Positions 1 through 4,893 of a DNA stretch of 13,068 nt are shown in pieces. The notes under the pieces were generated by a model. The model did not search any database. It was not told where the DNA came from and was given only the letters and a program-made list of their open reading frames with translations. This DNA comes from an uncultured Oscillibacter sp. (lineage in GTDB: Bacteria; Bacillota; Clostridia; Oscillospirales; Oscillospiraceae), in contig CAMXNV010000040.1 in assembly GCA_947245315.1 (NCBI GenBank), positions 1-13,068 of the forward strand, read 5' to 3'. Numbering within the stretch: the first letter of the stretch is position 1; the number at the start of each line of letters is the position of its first letter. The position numbers and the translations under genes are program-made.

Positions 1-581
1 ATGCCCTCCACGTCGGCGGTGGGGTCCGCCTCGGCGTAGCCCTTGGCCTGGGCCTCCCGGAGGGCGTCGGAGAAGAAGGCCCCGGTGCGGACCATCCGGG
101 TGAGAATATAGTTGGTGGTTCCGTTCAGGATGCCGTAGACCTCGTCGATCCGGTTGGCGGCCATGCACTGGGTCAGGGGGTGGAGCACGGGAATGCCCCC
201 GCCCACGCTGGCCTCGAAGAGGTAGCTGACGTTCTTCCGCTTGGCCAGGGCCAGCAGCTCGCAGCCCCTTTCGGCCACCAGCTGCTTGTTGGCGGTGACC
301 ACGTGCTTCCCGGCGGCCAGGGCCCGCTTCGTGTACTCATAGGCCGCCTCCACGCCTCCGATGGTCTCCACCACCACCCGGATGGCGTCGTCCTCCTCGA
401 TCCTTTTAAAATCGTCGGTCATCAGCTGGCGATAGGGCCCGTCCTTGAAGCGGCGCACCAGCACGGTCTTCACCTGGAGGGGCTCCCCCAGCTTCCGCTC
501 GATCTGCTTGGCGTTCTCCGCCACGACTCTGGCGACGCCGGTGCCCACGGTGCCCAGGCCCAGAATGGCTATTTGTATCAT
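1..581 (-). CDS. hom: Homoserine dehydrogenase, N-terminal part (cut by window edge)
   Basis: Homoserine dehydrogenase reduces aspartate semialdehyde to homoserine with NAD(P)H, the branch step towards threonine and methionine, in the cytoplasm. The visible 193 codons begin MIQIAILGLGTVGTGV, a Rossmann dinucleotide-binding loop (GxGxxG at residues 8-13). Further in are the TANKQLVA segment near residue 98 and the family hallmark GILNGTTN at 150-157, followed by the GYAEADPTADVEG motif at the window edge. The remaining catalytic domain and any C-terminal ACT domain lie beyond position 1. The ATG at 579-581 is preceded by AGAAAGGA. It starts 21 nt after the stop of the ACT-domain gene, so the two are almost surely one transcript. 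Family identity is certain from these motifs; only the C-terminal architecture is unknown. Confidence 0.96.
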   Translation of the reverse strand, partial: MIQIAILGLGTVGTGVARVVAENAKQIERKLGEPLQVKTVLVRRFKDGPYRQLMTDDFKRIEEDDAIRVVVETIGGVEAAYEYTKRALAAGKHVVTANKQLVAERGCELLALAKRKNVSYLFEASVGGGIPVLHPLTQCMAANRIDEVYGILNGTTNYILTRMVRTGAFFSDALREAQAKGYAEADPTADVEG

Positions 582-602
582 CTTGTCAAAGTTCCTTTCT
601 CT

Positions 603-1043
603 TTATCCGGCCAGAATTTCAAAGCGCAGCACGCCGTTCAGGGCGGTGACGTCCGCCATCAGCTGCTCCAGGGTCTCCGAAAGGCCGCTGGTCTCGGCGG
701 AAATGGTCACCGCGGCGCAGCCGTTGGTGGGGATGCTCTGGTTGATGGTCAGGATATTGGCCCCGGAGGCGGCGAAGAGGGCCAGCACGCCGGAGAGCAC
801 CCCGGCCATGTCCTTGAGCATGGCATAGAAGGTGATGATGTGCTCCGATTTCATGTCGTTGAAGGGCTGGACGGAGTCCTTATATTTATAGAAGGCGCTC
901 CGGCTGATGCCCGCCAGCCTGGTGGCGGCGCCCACGGTGTCCGCCTCGCCGGTCTGCATCATGCGCTTGGCCTCCGCCACCTTGACGAAAATCTCCGGCA
1001 GCGCGTCCGCCGCCACAATGTAGTATTTGATGGGTTTTGACAT
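603..1043 (-). CDS. pheB: ACT domain-containing protein, PheB/UPF0735 family
   Basis: A 146-residue protein beginning MSKPIKYYIVAADALPEIF. Residues 20-55 form a helix-turn-helix-like segment ending in SRSAFYKYKD, a signature I recognise from the PheB/UPF0735 family. Residues 69-146 (HIITFYAMLKDMAGVLSGVLALFAAS..., then NILTINQSIP) form an ACT domain, a small fold that binds amino acids and often gives feedback control. The Bacillus member is encoded beside pheA; here the neighbour is hom, fitting a role in sensing an amino acid end product, though no activity is proven for the family as far as I know. An in-frame ATG exists further upstream (1124), but the start at 1043 is chosen because AGGGAGGA sits 4 nt before it and the longer N-terminus (residues rich in R and S) is unlike the family. 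The symbol is by similarity to Bacillus. Confidence 0.9.
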   Translation of the reverse strand: MSKPIKYYIVAADALPEIFVKVAEAKRMMQTGEADTVGAATRLAGISRSAFYKYKDSVQPFNDMKSEHIITFYAMLKDMAGVLSGVLALFAASGANILTINQSIPTNGCAAVTISAETSGLSETLEQLMADVTALNGVLRFEILAG

Positions 1044-1095
1044 GGCATCCTCCCTGCGGCTCCGTCCGCCCATTGCGGTCATTTGTCCTTCCAGC

Positions 1096-1124
1096 ATGGT
1101 AGCACATTTTGATGCGATGCGCAA
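1096..1124 (-). promoter_or_regulatory. Probable promoter of the ACT-protein/hom operon
   Basis: Reading the minus strand, TTGCGC (1119-1124) is separated by exactly 17 nt from TACCAT (1096-1101), which carries an extended TGc immediately upstream. Transcription would start near 1088-1090, giving a leader of about 45 nt before the ATG at 1043. The -35 box is only a 3/6 match, so the extended -10 carries most of the weight. Confidence 0.5.
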
Positions 1125-1253
1125 CCGAAAGCGGAAAAGTTCCTTTGTCGGAATCGGGGAAACTTCTGTAGAATTTTCTCCCTCCGGTGGGCAAAACGCC
1201 GGGAATAAAAGCCGCAGGGGCCCTTTCTGTATTCCGTCTACCGAGGAAGCGCT

Positions 1254-1304
1254 TGTAGGGGGAGGGCTTTGCCACTAAGAGCGGCGCAGAGCCCCTTCCC
1301 TACA
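1254..1304. repeat. Imperfect intergenic palindrome ending in CCCTACAAAAG
   Basis: TGTAGGG at 1254-1260 and CCCTACA at 1298-1304 are perfect inverted arms. The inner parts (GGCTTTGC against GCAGAGCC) also pair imperfectly, so the whole stretch can fold as one hairpin. The last bases and the following AAAG are shared with the next palindrome downstream, pointing to a repeat family and not a gene-specific signal. No gene is visible in 1125-1253 either. Confidence 0.5.
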
Positions 1305-1341
1305 AAAGTTCTATTGATAGAAGGGAGAAGCCCTGGAGAAT

Positions 1342-1371
1342 GGCCCGCACAAGTTGCGGGCCCTACAAAAG
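1342..1371. repeat. Short hairpin repeat with the same 3' end as its neighbour
   Basis: GGCCCGCA (1342-1349) and TGCGGGCC (1355-1362) form a perfect 8-bp stem with a 5-nt loop. The 11-nt string CCCTACAAAAG closes this element (1361-1371) and also occurs at 1298-1308, at the end of the previous palindrome. Confidence 0.5.
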
Positions 1372-1500
1372 CCTCCCTCTTTGAGGGAGGTGGCACGGCG
1401 AAGCCGTGACGGAGGGAGTTATCCAAGGGGCTGGCTTTTACGGGAGAACTCCCTCAGTCACCGCCTTCGGCAGCGACAGCTCCCTCGGAGAGGGAGCCTT
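1371..1500. repeat. Inverted pair of two-hairpin repeat units (tails together)
   Basis: Two copies of one repeat unit lie back to back. The left copy (about 1371-1420, minus orientation) contains the hairpin CCTCCCTC/GAGGGAGG (1372-1379, 1383-1390) and the hairpin CACGGC-gaa-GCCGTG (1394-1408). The right copy (about 1448-1500, plus orientation) contains GCTCCCTC/GAGGGAGC (1479-1486, 1490-1497) and a smaller GCC-ttc-GGC hairpin (1463-1471). The facing arms, 1406-1420 and 1448-1462, are inverted repeats matching at 14 of 15 positions. The 28 bases at 1387-1414 recur exactly at 4786-4813 in the other intergenic element, so this is a dispersed repeat family. No coding role is credible: reading frames through it end in repeat sequence. 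Confidence 0.8.
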
Positions 1501-1790
1501 GGGTTTTGCCCAGCCGATTCCCCCGCCAGGATAGCGCCGGCGAAAAGAGTAGCTGGCCGATTCGCCAACGGACAAATTCCCGCTCAAACCGATTGCGTGC
1601 GGAGAAGTCATTCCGGCTCCGCCGTTCATTCAGGCGCACCACCAGTCCTCCGAATGAATATTCATTTTCATTATACATTTCCCTCTTCCCTTCTGCCTAA
1701 AAAATGCACAAATAACCCCGCTGTTCCAGGCATTTTTCGGGGAATCTGGAGAAATGCGCCAAATATTTATTCACCCGGACTGAAAAAGTA
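1501..1790. other. Gene-free spacer between repeats and importer promoter
   Basis: About 290 bases with no convincing gene. The parts I can describe are a 14-nt perfect palindrome AATGAATATTCATT at 1653-1666, an 8-bp inverted repeat AAAAATGC/GCATTTTT (1700-1707, 1730-1737), and AT-rich DNA at 1760-1790 just ahead of the promoter. A minus-strand reading frame starting at 1678 exists, but it runs into the repeat unit at 1448-1500 and has no recognisable family. Confidence 0.5.
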
Positions 1791-1819
1791 TTGACATCTC
1801 TCCTTTACCGTGCTAAGGT
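1791..1819 (+). promoter_or_regulatory. Promoter of the amino acid ABC importer operon
   Basis: A perfect TTGACA at 1791-1796 is followed after 17 nt by TAAGGT (1814-1819) with an extended TGc at 1811-1813. The DNA upstream is AT-rich (AAATATTTATTC around 1761-1772), which would help RNA polymerase binding. Transcription would begin near 1826, leaving a leader of about 85 nt. The -10 hexamer is weak (3/6), balanced by the perfect -35 and the TG extension. Confidence 0.7.
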
Positions 1820-1830
1820 AACCACAGTTC

Positions 1831-1880
1831 GCGGGAGACACGCTCCCAGCGACGGCGCGAAACCAACCCGGTCCGCCGGG
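1831..1880 (+). promoter_or_regulatory. Structured 5' leader of the importer mRNA
   Basis: Between promoter and start codon the leader can form GGGAG/CTCCC (1833-1837, 1843-1847) and CCCGG/CCGGG (1867-1871, 1876-1880). The second stem is followed directly by CAACC. The string CCGGGCAACC recalls part of the SAM-I/SAM-IV riboswitch core, but the conserved 3' half of those riboswitches is absent before the Shine-Dalgarno sequence at 1894-1900. I therefore call only a structured leader, with no assigned ligand. Confidence 0.3.
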
Positions 1881-1910
1881 CAACCTTTTGATTGGAAGGA
1901 AGATTGTATT

Positions 1911-2870
1911 ATGAAAAAGCTGTTGACTCTTCTGCTGGCTCTGGCCATGGTCCTGAGCCTGGCCGCCTGCGGCGGCGACAAGCCCTCCGGCGACTCCGGA
2001 AGCTCCGCCCCCGCCGCGGACTCCCAGGGCTCCGGCTCCGAGGACGCCGGAGACGCCGGGGACACCGAGCCCGACTATGCCTCTATGTCCATCGACGAGC
2101 TGAAGCCCCTGCTCAAAACCGCCGTGGACGGGACCCTCACCGTGGCCACCAGTCCCGACTTCGCCCCCTATGAGTTCTACGCCATCGACGAGAGCGGCAA
2201 GCCCGATCTGGCCGGCTTCGACATCGCCCTGGCGGGCTATGTGGCCGATTACCTGGGCCTGGAGCTGGAGTTCACCCCCATCGACTTCGACGGCGTGCTG
2301 ATGGAGGTCCAGACCAAGTCCGCCGATCTGGGCATGGCGGGCCTGTCCCCCGACCCCAAGCGGATGAACATCATGGACTTCACCGACATCTACTACAAGG
2401 GCGGCCAGTCCTTCTGCTGCGTGCAGGGCAACAAGGACCTGTTCCCCGACCTGGAGTCCACCAATAAGTCCGAGTATCAGATCGGCGCCCAGACCGGCTC
2501 CATCCAGGTGGACCTGGCCCAGACCAACAGCCCCGACGCCGACCTCATCCAGCTGGCCAAGGTCACCGACATCATCGCCGAGCTGCTGGCCGGAAAAATG
2601 GACGGCGCCTATATCGAAACCGCCGTGGCCGAGAGCTATGCCAAGAACTACCCCGACCTGTGCATCGCCCTGGATGTCCCCTATGACGTGTCCGGTTCCG
2701 CCATCGGCGTGGTGAAGGACAATCCCGCCCTGCTGGCCGCCGTCAACCTGGCCATCGCCTCCGCCCTGGAGGACGGCAGCATGGACCAGTTCGTGGCCGA
2801 GGCCAACGAGCTTGCCTCCGGCGAGACCTACGAGGGCCTGCTGGACGCAGAGGGCAACGTCGCCGAGTAA
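1911..2870 (+). CDS. Polar amino acid ABC transporter substrate-binding lipoprotein
   Basis: A 319-residue receptor that captures an amino acid outside the membrane and delivers it to the permease encoded next. Residues 1-19 are a lipoprotein signal (KK, then LLTLLLALAMVLSLAA) ending at the lipobox cysteine C20. A Gly/Ser/Asp-rich flexible linker follows to about residue 55. The SBP family 3 domain starts at LTVATSPDFAPYEF (76-89). GFDIALA (102-108), the arginine of RMNIMDFTDIYY (R151, expected to hold the ligand carboxylate) and DGAYIETAVA (231-240, where an acidic residue normally holds the amino group) are all in place. The start at 1911 is set by AAGGA 10 nt upstream and by the signal peptide; longer in-frame versions would bury the signal. 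The ligand (polar, acidic or sulfur amino acid) cannot be told from sequence alone. Confidence 0.95.
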   Translation: MKKLLTLLLALAMVLSLAACGGDKPSGDSGSSAPAADSQGSGSEDAGDAGDTEPDYASMSIDELKPLLKTAVDGTLTVATSPDFAPYEFYAIDESGKPDLAGFDIALAGYVADYLGLELEFTPIDFDGVLMEVQTKSADLGMAGLSPDPKRMNIMDFTDIYYKGGQSFCCVQGNKDLFPDLESTNKSEYQIGAQTGSIQVDLAQTNSPDADLIQLAKVTDIIAELLAGKMDGAYIETAVAESYAKNYPDLCIALDVPYDVSGSAIGVVKDNPALLAAVNLAIASALEDGSMDQFVAEANELASGETYEGLLDAEGNVAE

Positions 2871-2885
2871 TTCCCCCGCGCTTCT

Positions 2886-2920
2886 CCAATTCCTCTCCCC
2901 GGCGCGGGGAGGGGAATTGG
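2886..2920 (+). promoter_or_regulatory. Strong intercistronic hairpin after the receptor gene
   Basis: A 15-bp stem (2886-2900 with 2906-2920, one G-U pair in RNA, loop GGCGC) lies 15 nt after the stop codon. It is not followed by a T-run, so it is a poor terminator. It fits a barrier against 3' exonucleases that would keep receptor mRNA more abundant than the permease and ATPase parts. Confidence 0.7.
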
Positions 2921-2949
2921 CTTGTTCCAGCGTGATTTCCCCCAATTGA

Positions 2950-2982
2950 GAACCTGCGTTCACCAGTTATGAATGCAGGTTC
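2950..2982 (+). promoter_or_regulatory. Hairpin directly before the permease ribosome binding site
   Basis: GAACCTGCGTTCA (2950-2962) pairs with TGAATGCAGGTTC (2970-2982) in a 13-bp stem with one G-U pair and a 7-nt loop. The Shine-Dalgarno AAAGGAG (2985-2991) begins 2 nt after the stem, and the ATG is at 2998. The stem leaves the Shine-Dalgarno sequence free, so it could act as a processing site or a translation stand-by element. It could also be a dispersed repeat. Confidence 0.6.
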
Positions 2983-2997
2983 TGAAAGGAGCCTCCC

Positions 2998-3810
2998 ATG
3001 TTCATACAGATGAAAAACTTCTCCGTGGTCGCCTCCTACGCCCAGATGTTCCAGGAGGGACTGGTGGTCACCATCCTGCTCTCCCTGTTCACCGTGGTCT
3101 TCGGCTTCGTGCTGGCTTTGGCCCTGGTGCTGATGCGGATGAGCAGCTTCCGGCCCTTCCTGTGGCTGGCCCACGTGTCCCCCGGCGTCTTCGGCTTCTT
3201 CGAGCGGGACGGCTCCGGCATGAAGCGGGACAGCGGCTTTGTCTATCACCTGGGCCGCTTCAACCCCCTCAGCTTCCTGGCCACGGCCTACGTGGAAATT
3301 CTCCGGTCCACCCCTGTGCTGGTGCAGATCATGATTATTTATTTCGGCGTGTTCCAGTTCATTGACCTGCCCTCCTTCAAGCTCTTCGGCTTCATCCGCT
3401 TCAACCGCTTCTTCCCCGGCGTGGTGGCCCTGGGCATGAACTCCGGCGCGTACCTCTGCGAGATCATCCGCTCCGGCGTCCAGTCCATCGACGGGGGCCA
3501 GTCCGAGGCGGCCCGCTCCCTGGGGCTGCGGCAGTCCCAGAATTTCCAGTACATCATTCTCCCCCAGGCGCTGAAAAACATCCTCCCGGCCATCGCCAAC
3601 GAGTTCGTAGTCATCATAAAAGAATCCGCCATTACCTACACCATCGGCGTCCAGGATATCATGGCCGCCGTCCAGGCGGTGAAGGGAGCCACCTCCATCA
3701 TCATGGAGCCCCTGCTGGTGGCCACGGCGCTGTACTTCTGCCTCTGCTTCCCCACCAGCAAGATTATCGCCTACTTCGAGAGGAGGATGAGCCGTGGCGA
3801 CAAGAGATAG
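2998..3810 (+). CDS. Amino acid ABC transporter permease (HisM/GlnP family)
   Basis: A 270-residue inner membrane subunit forming the channel of the importer. TM1 covers about residues 20-46. The conserved ATAYVEILRSTPVLVQ (95-110) opens TM2, and the EAA loop that docks on the ATPase is at 169-190 (SEAARSLGL...IILPQAL), followed by further membrane segments to about 255. Typical members have about 215-240 residues. The excess here is mainly an insert of about 35 residues between TM1 and TM2 (roughly 58-93, containing ERDGSGMKRDSG), predicted to lie on the cytoplasmic side. The start is fixed by AAAGGAG six nt upstream. Its 3' end overlaps the ATPase gene by 17 nt, so the two are translationally coupled. 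Confidence 0.94.
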   Translation: MFIQMKNFSVVASYAQMFQEGLVVTILLSLFTVVFGFVLALALVLMRMSSFRPFLWLAHVSPGVFGFFERDGSGMKRDSGFVYHLGRFNPLSFLATAYVEILRSTPVLVQIMIIYFGVFQFIDLPSFKLFGFIRFNRFFPGVVALGMNSGAYLCEIIRSGVQSIDGGQSEAARSLGLRQSQNFQYIILPQALKNILPAIANEFVVIIKESAITYTIGVQDIMAAVQAVKGATSIIMEPLLVATALYFCLCFPTSKIIAYFERRMSRGDKR

Positions 3811-4570
3811 CCTGATCCAGGTCACGGACCTGAAAAAGCACTACAACCGGGGCGCCATTAAGGCCCTGGACGGCGTCACCGTGGACATCAACCGGGGGGA
3901 CGTGATGGTGGTCATCGGCCCCTCGGGCTCCGGCAAGTCCACCTTCCTGCGAAGCCTGAATCTTCTGGAGGACCCCACCAGCGGCTCCATTGTCTTCGAC
4001 GGCGTGGACATCACCAAGCGGAAGTACAAGGATTCCCAGGGGAAAATGGTCAAGGTGAACATCGACCAGCACCGCCAGAAGATGGGCATGGTCTTCCAGC
4101 ACTTCAACCTCTTCCCCCACATGACAATTCTGGACAACATGACCCTGGCCCCCATCAAGGTCAAGGGCCAGGACCGGGCCGCCGCCGAGGAGAAGGCCCT
4201 GGCCCTCCTGGACCGGGTGGGCCTGAAAGACCGGGCGGGCGCCTATCCCATCCAGCTCTCCGGCGGCCAGAAGCAGCGGGTGGCCATCGTCCGGGCCCTG
4301 GCCATGGAGCCGGAGGTCATGCTGTTCGACGAGCCCACCTCCGCCCTGGACCCGGAGATGGTGGGCGAGGTGCTGGACGTCATGAAGGGCCTGGCCCGGG
4401 AGGGCATGACCATGGTGGTGGTCACCCACGAGATGGGCTTCGCCCGGGAGGTGGGCAACCGGGTGCTCTTCATGGCCGACGGCCTGCTGCTGGAGGAGGG
4501 GACGCCCCAGGCGATTTTCGAGACGCCCCAGCATCCCCGGTTGAAGGATTTTCTGAGCAAGGTGCTCTGA
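3794..4570 (+). CDS. glnQ: Amino acid ABC transporter ATP-binding protein (GlnQ type)
   Basis: A 258-residue cytoplasmic ATPase that powers the importer. Walker A is GPSGSGKST (42-50) and the Q-loop glutamine is Q102 in VFQHFNLFPH. The signature LSGGQ (155-159) is followed by Walker B VMLFDE with catalytic E180, the D-loop SALD (183-186) and the switch histidine H212. The IGPSGSGKST...FNLFPHMT pattern is that of the polar amino acid (PAAT) subfamily. The GTG at 3794 is taken as start because AGGAGG (3781-3786) lies 7 nt before it, inside the permease gene, and the protein then begins MATRDSLIQVTDLKKHY as expected. The symbol denotes the subfamily and does not establish glutamine as substrate. 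An insertion-like stretch near 74-92 (KRKYKDSQGKMVKVNIDQHR) is slightly longer than in E. coli GlnQ. Confidence 0.95.
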   Translation: MATRDSLIQVTDLKKHYNRGAIKALDGVTVDINRGDVMVVIGPSGSGKSTFLRSLNLLEDPTSGSIVFDGVDITKRKYKDSQGKMVKVNIDQHRQKMGMVFQHFNLFPHMTILDNMTLAPIKVKGQDRAAAEEKALALLDRVGLKDRAGAYPIQLSGGQKQRVAIVRALAMEPEVMLFDEPTSALDPEMVGEVLDVMKGLAREGMTMVVVTHEMGFAREVGNRVLFMADGLLLEEGTPQAIFETPQHPRLKDFLSKVL

Positions 4571-4584
4571 CGCAATCATAAAAG

Positions 4585-4861
4585 GGGGGAAGGTCCCCCA
4601 ATGTCATGAAGAAGCGGAAACGCCCTCTCAGTCTGGCCTGCGGCCAGCCAGCTCCCCCAGAGGGGGAGCCAAGCGGGTCTGGAGCTTCGCCCCGCAGCGT
4701 TCTCAAAGAAGAAGGGCAGGATGTCCTGCCCTTCCCTTTGCGGATAGCGGGCGCGTTTTTCCACCCCTTGCCTCTCCCCCTGGGAGAGGTGGCACGGCGA
4801 AGCCGTGACGGAGAGGGTTTTTTACGCCGCTTCATCCTATGACATTGGGGGACCTTCCCCC
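4585..4861. repeat. MITE-like element with 23-bp perfect terminal inverted repeats
   Basis: The ends, 4585-4607 and 4839-4861, are perfect 23-nt inverted repeats, and similarity continues inwards (GAAGCGG/CCGCTTC). Inside are two facing copies of a two-hairpin unit. The left copy (about 4623-4674) has CTGGCC/GGCCAG (4633-4647) and GCTCCCCC/GGGGGAGC (4651-4669). The right copy (about 4762-4818, minus orientation) has CCTCTCCC/GGGAGAGG (4771-4789) and CACGGC/GCCGTG (4793-4807). A separate dyad sits at 4711-4734. No transposase frame is present, so any movement would need a protein supplied elsewhere. I see no clear target-site duplication. The element fills the space between convergent glnQ and the SEDS gene. 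Confidence 0.8.
4711..4734. repeat. Perfect 11-bp dyad at the centre of the element
   Basis: GAAGGGCAGGA (4711-4721) and TCCTGCCCTTC (4724-4734) are exact inverted copies separated by TG. This is distinct from the two flanking repeat units and sits near the midpoint of the 277-bp element. Confidence 0.75.
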
Positions 4862-4870
4862 TCTTTTTTC
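4847..4870 (+). terminator. Compact terminator for the importer operon at the right end of the element
   Basis: GGGGGA (4847-4852) pairs with TCCCCC (4856-4861) around loop CCT and is followed by TCTTTTTTC. The terminal repeat of the MITE-like element supplies the stem. The mirror copy at the left end (4585-4599) gives the same hairpin on the minus strand, followed by CTTTTA, a weaker candidate for ending the SEDS gene transcript. Confidence 0.5.
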
Positions 4871-4893
4871 TGTCCAAATCTTTTCTGCCCAGA

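Noticed and set aside
1454..1678. Minus-strand reading frame of 74 codons beginning MYNENEYSFGGLVVRL, near a TATAAT-like string
   Set aside because: Its C-terminal third is the translated repeat unit, it resembles no family I know, and no -35 box lies 17 nt before the TATAAT. I treat it as repeat-derived and non-coding.
1826..1910. SAM-I or SAM-IV riboswitch in the importer leader
   Set aside because: Only the CCGGGCAACC part is suggestive. The conserved 3' half and closing P1 stem cannot be found before the start codon.
2886..2920. Rho-independent terminator after the receptor gene
   Set aside because: The stem is strong but is followed by CTTGTTCCAG and not a T-run, and the permease gene clearly belongs to the same operon.
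1767..2963. Long minus-strand open frame opposite the receptor gene, and similar long frames opposite the permease, ATPase, SEDS, amidohydrolase and uvrA genes
   Set aside because: These are mirror frames produced by GC-rich third codon positions. They give low-complexity Gly/His/Gln/Val-rich proteins with no motifs.
4585..4861. CRISPR array or an IS with its own transposase
   Set aside because: The repeats are inverted and not regularly spaced, and no transposase or Cas-like frame is present.
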